Below are positions 6,574 to 11,363 of a stretch of 11,363 nt of DNA, piece by piece. Source of the stretch: an uncultured Eubacteriales bacterium (lineage in GTDB: Bacteria > Bacillota > Clostridia > Oscillospirales > RGIG7773); assembly GCA_934541205.1 (NCBI GenBank), contig CAKTDK010000046.1:1-11363 (forward strand), read 5' to 3'. Below the pieces are notes generated by a model. It was not told where the DNA came from. It saw only the letters and a list, made by a program, of their open reading frames with translations, and did not search any database. The translations under genes were made by a program, and so were the position numbers. Within the stretch, counting starts at the first letter, position 1. Every line of letters starts with the position of its first letter.

Positions 6574-7167
6574 TTATTCATTTGTAACAAATTTCAGCGT
6601 TTGCTGAGCTTTATTTAATTTTTCCATCATCTTAGGCATTATATTCTCCAAATTATTGTTAACATCGCTTATAAAATATACTTCATAATACATATCGCCT
6701 TTTAAGACGCCTACAATAAAATTATCCTTGTCCCTAAAGGTAAAGCCTTTATCTATATTATAATCCTGTATATTTTCAATTTTACTTATACTTCCGCCTT
6801 TTTCTTTTACATATTTGTCATATTCATCATAAAAATTAGTATAAGTGCTTTTTGTAATTTCAACATCGCTGTATTTTGCAAGAGAAGTACGCAGCCAGTA
6901 TCTTTGAGCGTCTTTGGGAAGATTTTTATCTTTAGAAAGTTTTTCCGTATAAGAATACATAATTCTGTCAGGTTTGTTTATATAAAGAAGTTCCGGAGAA
7001 GTTTCTTCATAACTCGGATTTATTTCAAAACCTTCAACGTCGTCAATAGTAAATATTATTTCTTCTTCGGAGGCTGTAAATTCCGTATAAGGAAGCCTCT
7101 TCATACAGCCTGAAAACATAGTTAAACACATAACTAACGCCATAACAAATAAAATTATTTTTTTCAT
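6574..7167 (-). CDS. Putative lipoprotein of unknown function in the rlmH operon
   Basis: A 197-residue protein with a signal peptide MKKIILFVMALVMCLTMF ending in S19-G20-C21, a lipobox with Phe instead of Leu at -3. The mature part from C21 is charged and mostly polar (for example SEEEIIFTIDDVEGFE near 33-48), with no membrane segment, so an extracytoplasmic lipid-anchored protein is expected. I do not recognise the family, and it does not share the motifs of the two lipoproteins at 2655-4533. ATG 7167 has AGAGGG upstream and lies 12 bp after the rlmH stop; the next gene follows after 14 bp. It is therefore cotranscribed with rlmH, the TSCPD gene and the mutase, but nothing in its sequence links it to their functions. 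Confidence 0.8.
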   Translation of the reverse strand: MKKIILFVMALVMCLTMFSGCMKRLPYTEFTASEEEIIFTIDDVEGFEINPSYEETSPELLYINKPDRIMYSYTEKLSKDKNLPKDAQRYWLRTSLAKYSDVEITKSTYTNFYDEYDKYVKEKGGSISKIENIQDYNIDKGFTFRDKDNFIVGVLKGDMYYEVYFISDVNNNLENIMPKMMEKLNKAQQTLKFVTNE

Positions 7168-7179
7168 ACTAACCCTCTT

Positions 7180-7659
7180 TTATTTATGATATTTTTCATT
7201 ATTTTTTATTTTATAAGCTCTGTAAATCTGTTCCAAAAGAATAAATCGCATAAGCTGATGAGGAAAAGTAAATTTTGAAAAGGAAAGCTTTAAATCTGCT
7301 CTTTTTATTACTTTATCCGATAAACCGTAACTTCCGCCTATAACAAAAATTATATCTCCTCTTGTATTTTGTATTATATTGCAAAGTATATTTGAAAATT
7401 CTATACTGTCATACATATCTCCCTCAATACATAAAGCAATAACATAATCGTTGTCTTTTATTTTGGATAAAATATTGTCTCCTTCTTTTTCCTTAGCGGA
7501 ATTTATCTGAGCAGCGCTGTTCTCTTCATAAACTCTTATTTCAGAAAGCTCCAAAATCTCAGTGCTTTGATATCCCGAAAGTCTTTTGATATATTCGGCG
7601 CATCCGTCGGAAAGATACTTTTCTTTTAATTTTCCTATGCAAATTATTTTTTGTTTCAA
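7180..7659 (-). CDS. rlmH: 23S rRNA (pseudouridine-1915 N3)-methyltransferase RlmH
   Basis: A 159-residue SPOUT-family enzyme that methylates N3 of pseudouridine 1915 in helix 69 of 23S rRNA on assembled ribosomes, using S-adenosylmethionine. The diagnostic C-terminus is present: the knot-forming FVIGGSYGLS, then SFSKFTFPHQLMRFILLEQI and YRAYKI..NEKYHK, close to the usual 'TFPHQL.R..LLEQIYRA.KI..GEPYHK'. Its length is normal for the family. The start is TTG 7659, with AAGGAAG about 8 nt upstream. A nearby ATG (7663) is out of frame and can be ignored. It is the first gene of the operon and has an extended -10 promoter. Confidence 0.95.
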   Translation of the reverse strand: MKQKIICIGKLKEKYLSDGCAEYIKRLSGYQSTEILELSEIRVYEENSAAQINSAKEKEGDNILSKIKDNDYVIALCIEGDMYDSIEFSNILCNIIQNTRGDIIFVIGGSYGLSDKVIKRADLKLSFSKFTFPHQLMRFILLEQIYRAYKIKNNEKYHK

Positions 7660-7691
7660 ACATTTTCTTCCTTTTTAAACTTAATAAATGT

Positions 7692-7700
7692 ATTATATCA
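7692..7700 (-). promoter_or_regulatory. Extended -10 promoter of the rlmH operon
   Basis: Minus-strand TGATATAAT is an extended -10 (TGnTATAAT) with a perfect hexamer. The -35 region is poor, as is common for this type. The start would be near 7685, about 26 nt before the TTG of rlmH. Confidence 0.55.
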
Positions 7701-7760
7701 TTTTATTATAAATTAATAAACTGTTTTTTATTTTTATATTGTAAATTACAGAAATTTTAT

Positions 7761-7858
7761 TGTTATATAAGAGACTTCTCACTATCGTTCGCCAATAACA
7801 ATCGTTTCTGTCATTGGCGAGGGAGCATAGCGACGATGAATCTCTTTTTTGAATAACA
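7761..7858. repeat. Intergenic palindromic repeat unit (MITE/REP-like)
   Basis: A 98-bp imperfect palindrome with ends TGTTAT...ATAACA. Both halves carry the same ordered words in opposite directions: TGTTAT, AGAGA-TTC, and CGCCAAT-n-ACA around an 8-nt loop (7801-7808). The core arms TCGCCAAT (7789-7796) and ATTGGCGA (7813-7820) are perfect. The words resemble intergenic repeats often mis-annotated as short proteins with 'SEES' in Clostridia and other phyla (recalled, not searched). No transposase is present. The unit is more GC-rich than its surroundings and fills most of the 345-bp gap between rlmH and the next gene. Confidence 0.65.
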
Positions 7859-7906
7859 GATTCCTCACTAACGTTCGGAATGACAAGTGTTGAAACGTCG
7901 GAATGA
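7859..7906. repeat. Second, partial copy of the intergenic repeat word
   Basis: GATTCCTCACTAACGTTCGG plus AATGACA (7859-7885) is a direct, diverged copy of 7771-7800 (GAC-TTCTCACTATCGTTCGCC plus AATAACA). A shorter echo, CGTCGGAATGA, follows at about 7896-7906. This looks like a partial or nested unit of the same element. Confidence 0.55.
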
Positions 7907-7946
7907 TATAGAAATACACCCATACAGTATTTCGTAAAATACAAAG

Positions 7947-7975
7947 TTGATTTGCAATAATATTTTAAGTATAAT
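7947..7975 (+). promoter_or_regulatory. Sigma-A promoter of the membrane protein/PAP2 operon
   Basis: TTGATT (7947-7952), 17-bp spacer, TATAAT (7970-7975). It lies right after the repeat element and about 30 bp before the start at 8005. Confidence 0.7.
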
Positions 7976-8004
7976 AAAATAAATAAATGATAGGAGAATT
8001 GATT

Positions 8005-8334
8005 ATGAAAAAAACTGTTTTAAAAACAACAATTTATTTTTTACCGTTAATAGTTATTTTAATTTTTTATGCAGTATTAGGCGACTGGAGCAATCCAATA
8101 TCCTTAAACCTTTCTTTTTTAATCCCTGTTTCCTTACCCCTGGCTGCTGCTGTTTTGATGGCAAAAAACAAATGGTGGGGCTGCATATTCGGAATTATTA
8201 TGGGGATAGCAATAATTTATAAAGGTACTTTAGATACAGGACAAGTAATAAATGAAATTCCAAGCGGAATAATATTTTGTATATATTATTTGATTTGTGG
8301 TTTAATAACTTATAAAGATTTCAGGAGAAAATAA
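8005..8334 (+). CDS. Small four-helix membrane protein of unknown function
   Basis: A 109-residue integral membrane protein with four hydrophobic segments. In this numbering they lie near residues 7-25 (TIYFLPLIVILIFY), 36-54, 58-75 (WWGCIFGIIMGIAIIY) and 86-103 (SGIIFCIYYLICGLITY), with a basic tail FRRK. I place the start at ATG 8005 because AGGAGA lies 7 nt upstream; an in-frame ATG at 7987 has no ribosome site. I do not recognise the family. The stop codon directly touches the ATG of the PAP2 gene, so the two are cotranscribed and probably coupled in translation. A role next to the phosphatase is possible, but only context suggests it. Confidence 0.8.
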   Translation: MKKTVLKTTIYFLPLIVILIFYAVLGDWSNPISLNLSFLIPVSLPLAAAVLMAKNKWWGCIFGIIMGIAIIYKGTLDTGQVINEIPSGIIFCIYYLICGLITYKDFRRK

Positions 8335-9210
8335 ATGGAATTTGTAAAGATTTTGCAGCAATTAAGAAATCCTTTTTTTGATTTTTTATTTAATTTTATA
8401 TCTTTTTTGGGAGAGCCGGTTGTTATAGTTCTGATTTTATGTATATTATACTGGTGCGTCAATAAAAGGAAAAGTGAAAAATTAATTTTTATTTTAATAG
8501 GTTCTATGGCATTTAATGATTCTATTAAAAATTTTATAAGAATAGAAAGACCCTGGATTTTAGACAATACCGTTACCTCTCTTCGTCCCGACACTGCAAC
8601 AGGATATTCTTTCCCAAGCGGTCATACTCAGTTTACCGCATCCCTCTACTCTTCTTTAATACTTTTATTTAAAAAAAGATGGATATATATATTAGGTACT
8701 GTTTTGATAATTTTAATGCCTCTGTCAAGAATGTACCTGGGAGCGCATACTTTTTGGGATATTCTTGCCGCTTTAATACTTGGAATCGGTCTTGCAGTTT
8801 TATTTTCATTTATATATGATAAAATATGTGATAAAAGTCCTATGTATCTTTTGATATTTTTAATTCCTTTAGCATTTGTTGTTATTGCTCTTTTACCCTT
8901 TTGGAACGAAAAGCCTCCAATTACAAAAGATTCTTTTAAAATAATCGGCATTGCTTTTGGAGGAATTATAGGAATAGTAACGGAAAAAATGAAAATAGGT
9001 TTTTCAGAAAAAGCTGATTTTAAAACGAATCTTATAAAGCTCATAATAGGAATTTCAGGTATTTTAATTATACAGCTCGGATTAAAATTTTTATTTTCTT
9101 TTACTCCCGAAGGAGTTTCGGAATATTTAAGCATAATACGTTATTTTGCAATAACGATATGGGCAACTTTAGGAATGGGATTTATTATAAAGAAAATTTT
9201 TAACCGTTAA
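8335..9210 (+). CDS. PAP2-family membrane phosphatase
   Basis: A 291-residue polytopic membrane protein of the phosphatidic acid phosphatase type 2 superfamily. The three catalytic motifs are intact: K65-x6-R72-P73 (KNFIRIERP), P94-S95-G96-H97 in FPSGHTQ, and S131-R132-x5-H138-x3-D142 (SRMYLGAHTFWD). H138 is the expected nucleophile and H97 the acid. Members remove phosphate from phosphatidic acid, undecaprenyl pyrophosphate or related lipids at the outer face of the membrane. Which substrate is used cannot be told here. Hydrophobic segments lie near 20-42, 50-62, 100-112, 117-131, 143-160, 170-189, 202-216, 234-256 and 265-285, so the C-terminal half adds several helices beyond the catalytic core. 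AGGAGA precedes the ATG at the proper distance inside the end of the upstream gene. Confidence 0.93.
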   Translation: MEFVKILQQLRNPFFDFLFNFISFLGEPVVIVLILCILYWCVNKRKSEKLIFILIGSMAFNDSIKNFIRIERPWILDNTVTSLRPDTATGYSFPSGHTQFTASLYSSLILLFKKRWIYILGTVLIILMPLSRMYLGAHTFWDILAALILGIGLAVLFSFIYDKICDKSPMYLLIFLIPLAFVVIALLPFWNEKPPITKDSFKIIGIAFGGIIGIVTEKMKIGFSEKADFKTNLIKLIIGISGILIIQLGLKFLFSFTPEGVSEYLSIIRYFAITIWATLGMGFIIKKIFNR

Positions 9211-9224
9211 ATTATTTTAAATAT

Positions 9225-9259
9225 AACTGCATCGCTTTTTTCATAAAAACGATGCAGTT
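9225..9259. terminator. Hairpin terminator between converging PAP2 and XRE genes
   Basis: Stem AACTGCATCG / CGATGCAGTT (9225-9234 with 9250-9259), extended inward by a T5/A5 helix past one bulged C. Only weak T-rich runs follow on either strand, but its place between two converging stop codons fits a two-way terminator. Confidence 0.6.
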
Positions 9260-9276
9260 TATAATAATTAAAAATA

Positions 9277-9516
9277 TTAATCCGTGAGATTTTCCCTTTC
9301 AAAAAGAGGAGAGTCAAAAAACTCTTTTATATCAATTTCAAACCCTTCGCAAATTTCATAAATAATTCGCAATTTCATACTTGGAAAAGTGCATTTCATA
9401 ATAGTACTCAAAGTAGATTGAGGAACTCCGCTTTTCATTGAAAGCTTATATTGCGTCATATTATTTTGCTTACAAAGTTCAATTATTCTTTTAGAAACAG
9501 CCTCATTTAATCGCAT
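9277..9516 (-). CDS. Small XRE-family HTH transcriptional regulator
   Basis: A 79-residue protein consisting of little more than a Cro/C1-type helix-turn-helix domain. The core NMTQYKLSMKSGVPQSTLST (19-38) carries the usual 'T..LS...GV..STLS' spacing, and F68 with the acidic tail closes the fold. The start is ATG 9516 with AGGAG 7 nt upstream; a TTG seven codons earlier (9537) would place the ribosome site inside the gene and is rejected. By family knowledge it binds operator DNA as a dimer. Two matching 20-bp sites lie in its own upstream region, one just downstream of its -10 box and the other on the -35 of the divergent gene. Self-control and control of the neighbour are therefore likely (inference). 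There is no phage gene nearby. Confidence 0.9.
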   Translation of the reverse strand: MRLNEAVSKRIIELCKQNNMTQYKLSMKSGVPQSTLSTIMKCTFPSMKLRIIYEICEGFEIDIKEFFDSPLFERENLTD

Positions 9517-9529
9517 ATAAACTCTCCTA

Positions 9530-9549
9530 TACTTCAATCACTTGATATT
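9530..9549. promoter_or_regulatory. Candidate operator, copy 2 of a 20-bp paired site
   Basis: TACTTC-N4-ACTTGATATT. It is identical at all 16 specified bases to the copy at 9575-9594, exactly 45 bp away in the same orientation. It lies directly downstream of a minus-strand TATACT (9555-9550), the probable -10 of the small XRE gene, and so covers that gene's start region. Confidence 0.5.
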
Positions 9550-9574
9550 AGTATAGTTTTTTTATTACCAATAT

Positions 9575-9594
9575 TACTTCGGCTACTTGATATT
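9575..9594. promoter_or_regulatory. Candidate operator, copy 1 of a 20-bp paired site
   Basis: TACTTC-N4-ACTTGATATT, matching the copy at 9530-9549. It overlaps the -35 box TTGATA (9587-9592) of the plus-strand promoter of the cysteine-rich gene. Within each copy ACTT recurs after 9 bp. The AT content is high but the matched words are specific, which suggests a regulator binding site. Confidence 0.5.
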
Positions 9595-9614
9595 TTCCAA
9601 AAAAATGATATACT
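9587..9614 (+). promoter_or_regulatory. Promoter of the cysteine-rich small protein gene
   Basis: TTGATA (9587-9592), 16-bp spacer, TATACT (9609-9614) with the extended -10 bases TG at 9606-9607. Transcription would start near 9621, just before AAAGGAGG. Confidence 0.65.
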
Positions 9615-9635
9615 ATTATAAAAGGAGGATAAATC

Positions 9636-9806
9636 ATGTTATGTGAAAATATTTTCTGTATATATTGGTCAAATAAAAAATGTTTATTAGATGAAGTATC
9701 TTTAAATGTACAAGGAAACTGTGAAAGTTGTATATACATAAATATAGATGAGACTACTTTAAAAAATCAAAGAAAAAAACTTTTAAAAAAGTACGATGAT
9801 AAATAA
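9636..9806 (+). CDS. Cysteine-rich small protein (56 aa), function unknown
   Basis: A 56-residue protein beginning MLCENIFCIYWSNKKC, with a later NCESCIYIN motif and a lysine-rich tail (LKNQRKKLLKKYDDK). Five cysteines are at 3, 8, 16, 29 and 32. The pattern C-x4-C-x7-C-x12-C-x2-C suggests a small metal-binding or redox fold. I recall similar short 'CENIFCIY...C..CIY' proteins in many Clostridia, annotated as hypothetical, with no known role. Support for a real gene is strong: AAAGGAGG lies 7 nt before the ATG, there is an extended -10 promoter, and the divergent XRE gene shares its control region. No clear terminator follows on this strand; the hairpin at 9833-9868 has its T-tract on the other strand. 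No signal peptide is seen, so it is probably cytoplasmic. Confidence 0.8.
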   Translation: MLCENIFCIYWSNKKCLLDEVSLNVQGNCESCIYINIDETTLKNQRKKLLKKYDDK

Positions 9807-9832
9807 TTTTTCCTATAGTTTTATGATATTAT

Positions 9833-9868
9833 AAAAAATACGGCGCTTTCTTTTTAGAAAGCGCCGTA
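9833..9868 (-). terminator. Rho-independent terminator after the larger XRE gene
   Basis: A perfect 13-bp GC-rich stem (9839-9851 with 9856-9868, TTTT loop) is followed on the minus strand by six T (9838-9833). It begins 11 bp past the XRE stop codon. Confidence 0.88.
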
Positions 9869-9879
9869 AAACATTATAT

Positions 9880-10590
9880 TTATTTATCTTTTTTCAAATT
9901 TTTTTCCGCATTTGAAATTACGTTTAAAATCGAGTTTGCATATAACGGATAAAGTTTTGTCAAAATCTCCTGATTAAAAATCATATTATCTCTTTTTATA
10001 TCGGGACACTTATTTCCGTCGATTTTTTCCCCTTTTGCTCCGCACAGCATCTGAAGCTCTATCTCTAACATTTTACAATTTGTATAATCTTTAAAAACAT
10101 TTTCTCCTATTTCAAAAAAAGACTGAGGGTTTTCAGAATTTGTCATATAAAGATATCTAAACACCTTATAATAAGAAAGATAAAGATAATTTGTAACAAA
10201 ATTAATATATTCGCGGTTTTCCGTTTTTGAAGCCATATCAAAAATAATATTCAAGGAATTTGCCAAAAGCTTTTTAGGCAAAGCGGTTAAAATTGCGCTT
10301 CTTCCGGCGGCAGTTTCTTTTCCCTGCGTTTCAGGAGGAATATCTTCAACCTTTATTATAGCTCCGTTTTTTTCGGGAGACCTTCCCAAAAGATAATCTG
10401 CGGAAACTCCGTAATAGTCCGCCGCTCTGACAAGAAATTCAAGACCGCATTCTCTGATTCCCTTTTCATAATGAGATAAAAGCGCCTGGGAAACCCCAAG
10501 CTCAACAGATGCTTGTTTCTGACTTATTCCCTTTTCTTTTCTTAAAAAAACCAGTGTCCTTGATATACTCGTACTCACCGTATCACCCAT
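9880..10590 (-). CDS. XRE-family HTH regulator with C-terminal helical domain (236 aa)
   Basis: Residues about 13-69 form a Cro/C1-type helix-turn-helix domain (LRKEKGISQKQASVELGVSQ, then ALLSHYEKGIRE), closed by YGVSADYLLGR. A charged linker leads to a mainly helical domain (about 95-230) that I do not recognise. It has no protease or metal-binding motif, so it may serve dimerisation or ligand binding. It is cytoplasmic. The start is uncertain. ATG 10590 has no ribosome site, while GTG at codon 5 (10578) has GGGTGAT just before it, which pairs with the 16S tail; the protein would then be 232 residues. A TTTACA-17-TATAAT promoter lies upstream. The gene diverges from an ABC-transporter ATPase gene, a common layout in which the regulator controls the transporter, but that is inference. 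Confidence 0.87.
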   Translation of the reverse strand: MGDTVSTSISRTLVFLRKEKGISQKQASVELGVSQALLSHYEKGIRECGLEFLVRAADYYGVSADYLLGRSPEKNGAIIKVEDIPPETQGKETAAGRSAILTALPKKLLANSLNIIFDMASKTENREYINFVTNYLYLSYYKVFRYLYMTNSENPQSFFEIGENVFKDYTNCKMLEIELQMLCGAKGEKIDGNKCPDIKRDNMIFNQEILTKLYPLYANSILNVISNAEKNLKKDK

Positions 10591-10612
10591 ATTTTTTACA
10601 AAATGTATAGTA

Positions 10613-10641
10613 ATTATAGCATTTAAAATTAAACCTGTAAA
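10613..10641 (-). promoter_or_regulatory. Sigma-A promoter of the larger XRE gene
   Basis: Minus-strand TTTACA (10641-10636), 17-bp spacer, TATAAT (10618-10613). The start near 10606 leaves a very short leader, 15-27 nt depending on the start codon. Confidence 0.7.
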
Positions 10642-10671
10642 TAGCTTATTTTTAAATTATGTCGAAAATAT

Positions 10672-10746
10672 TAACATTAAGATAACATATTGTTATATAT
10701 ATTACATTATATGTACATTTGTTGTATAATAAATTTAACATAACAC
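10672..10746. promoter_or_regulatory. Cluster of TAACAT words in the XRE/ABC divergent control region
   Basis: TAACAT occurs at 10672-10677, 10683-10688 (one helical turn apart) and 10736-10741, with TAACAC at 10741-10746. An inverted TGTTAT at 10691-10696 makes the 15-bp palindrome ATAACATATTGTTAT (10682-10696). The words flank and overlap the probable ABC promoter and could be regulator sites, but they are short and AT-rich. Confidence 0.3.
10701..10730 (+). promoter_or_regulatory. Probable promoter of the ABC-transporter gene
   Basis: A perfect -10 TATAAT (10725-10730) with ATTACA (10701-10706) 18 bp upstream, four of six matches to the -35 consensus. Transcription would start near 10737. 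Confidence 0.45.
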
Positions 10747-10768
10747 AGATTTTTGGAAGTGATTATTT

Positions 10769-11363
10769 ATGAGCCATTTTGTTGAATTTAAGGATGTAAA
10801 AAAAATATACAAAACAGGCGACGTAGAAATCGCCGCAGCCGACGGCGTAAACTTTTTTATGGAAAAAGGCGAATTTGTAATTATAGTCGGAGCCTCCGGT
10901 GCCGGAAAAACCACCGTACTTAATATGCTGGGCGGAATGGATCTTTCCACCTCGGGAGAAATATATCTTGACGGGGAAAATGTTTCATCTTTTAATAACA
11001 AACGCCTTACTCAATACAGAAGATACGATATCGGATTTATCTTTCAGTTTTATAATCTTGTTCCAAATCTTACCGCTCTCGAAAACGTTGAGCTTGCCTC
11101 TCAAATCTGCAAAGAGCCTTTAGAACCTTCAAAAGTTCTCGAACAGGTAGGACTTAAAGACAGAGCCGATAATTTCCCTGCCCAGCTTTCCGGCGGAGAA
11201 CAACAAAGAGTCGCTATTGCAAGGGCTATTGCCAAAAATCCAAAGCTTCTTCTCTGCGACGAGCCTACAGGCGCTCTTGATTATAATACCGGACGCAATA
11301 TTTTAAAGCTTTTACAGGATACCTGCAAAAATTCAGGAAAAACCGTTGTTGTAATAACTCACA
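10769..11363 (+). CDS. ABC transporter ATP-binding protein, MacB/LolD/SalX type (3' end outside window)
   Basis: The first 198 codons of a nucleotide-binding subunit. It shows Walker A GASGAGKT (41-48), Q-loop Q93 in FQFYNLVPN, signature LSGGEQQR (140-147), Walker B LLLCDEPTGALD (160-171) and the H-loop histidine at 198, so the ATPase core is complete up to the window edge. The spacing and the 'DEPTGALD' form place it in the group that serves MacB/FtsX-like permeases (lipoprotein release, antimicrobial peptide or macrolide export). The permease is not visible and should follow downstream. ATG 10769 has GGAAGTGAT upstream, one base from the ideal GGAGGTGAT. Codon use looks richer in C-ending codons (GCC, GGC, ACC, GAC) than the PAP2 gene, by eye only. 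The XRE regulator faces it across a 178-bp control region. Confidence 0.93.
   Translation, partial: MSHFVEFKDVKKIYKTGDVEIAAADGVNFFMEKGEFVIIVGASGAGKTTVLNMLGGMDLSTSGEIYLDGENVSSFNNKRLTQYRRYDIGFIFQFYNLVPNLTALENVELASQICKEPLEPSKVLEQVGLKDRADNFPAQLSGGEQQRVAIARAIAKNPKLLLCDEPTGALDYNTGRNILKLLQDTCKNSGKTVVVITH

Noticed and set aside
7927..7942. Small hairpin GTATTT-CGTA-AAATAC downstream of the repeat
   Set aside because: A 6-bp AT-rich stem with no T-tract. It is too weak to call a terminator and is likely chance.
7693..7944. Open frame of 83 codons on the minus strand with VIPNVSEES and LANDRND words
   Set aside because: It spans the palindromic repeat, has no ribosome site, and runs over the rlmH -10 region. 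The words are the translation of repeat DNA.
8646..9134. 162-codon open frame on the minus strand inside the PAP2 gene
   Set aside because: It is antisense to a gene with complete catalytic motifs, has no ribosome site, and its translation has no protein-like domain. It is a shadow frame.
9548..9739. 63-codon minus-strand frame between the XRE and cysteine-rich genes
   Set aside because: It is antisense to the 56-residue gene, which has a clear ribosome site and promoter. This frame has neither and covers the divergent promoters.
9277..9806. The XRE/small protein pair as a phage remnant or classic toxin-antitoxin system
   Set aside because: No integrase, phage gene or recognisable toxin motif is nearby. 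The cysteine-rich protein does not resemble a known toxin, so only a regulator-target relation is claimed.
10735..11001. 88-codon minus-strand frame over the start of the ABC gene
   Set aside because: It is antisense to the Walker A region of an obvious ATPase, so it is a shadow frame.

Overview
The window is AT-rich and comes from a low-GC, Gram-positive, endospore-forming anaerobe, most likely a member of the Clostridia. The evidence is the sporulation regulator SpoIIID, an [FeFe]-hydrogenase-like PAS sensor with a SpoIIE-type phosphatase, strong AGGAGG-type ribosome binding sites, consensus sigma-A promoters, and several Gram-positive type lipoproteins. The species cannot be named from the sequence.

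Layout. (1) Positions 1-2110, minus strand: an operon of a small thioredoxin-like [2Fe-2S] protein, a PAS-containing [FeFe]-hydrogenase-like sensor and a SpoIIE-family phosphatase cut by the window edge. It has a near-perfect TTGACA-17-TAATAT promoter, and a Rex-type palindrome lies on the expected transcription start. (2) 2185-2514, minus: spoIIID with its own terminator and a probable TTG start. (3) 2579-4585: two divergently transcribed paralogous lipoproteins of unknown function. Each has its own sigma-A promoter and terminator, and the 391-bp gap between them may hold a decayed coding fragment. (4) 4548-7700, minus: a four-gene operon, rlmH - lipoprotein - TSCPD protein - phosphoglucomutase, with gaps of 12-16 bp and a strong terminator. 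(5) 7701-8004: mostly an intergenic palindromic repeat of the dispersed type. (6) 7947-9259, plus: a small membrane protein directly abutting a PAP2-family membrane phosphatase. (7) 9277-9806: a small XRE regulator divergent from a 56-residue cysteine-rich protein, with two matching 20-bp sites in the shared control region. (8) 9833-11363: a larger XRE regulator divergent from an ABC-transporter ATPase cut by the right edge.

How the parts fit. Region 1 looks like the leading part of a redox/H2-responsive locus. In related Clostridia such genes often precede the genes of an electron-bifurcating hydrogenase (recalled knowledge); anything beyond position 1 is not visible. The Rex-like site would couple the operon to the NADH/NAD+ ratio. 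Regions 7 and 8 are each a regulator facing a divergent target gene, which suggests local control. Most of the rest is ordinary chromosome: an rRNA methyltransferase, sugar-phosphate metabolism, sporulation and lipid-phosphate hydrolysis. No tRNA, rRNA, CRISPR array, transposase or phage gene was seen. I found no clear new multi-gene system; the best leads are the Rex-controlled hydrogenase-like sensor, the lipoprotein pair, and the XRE/cysteine-rich protein module.
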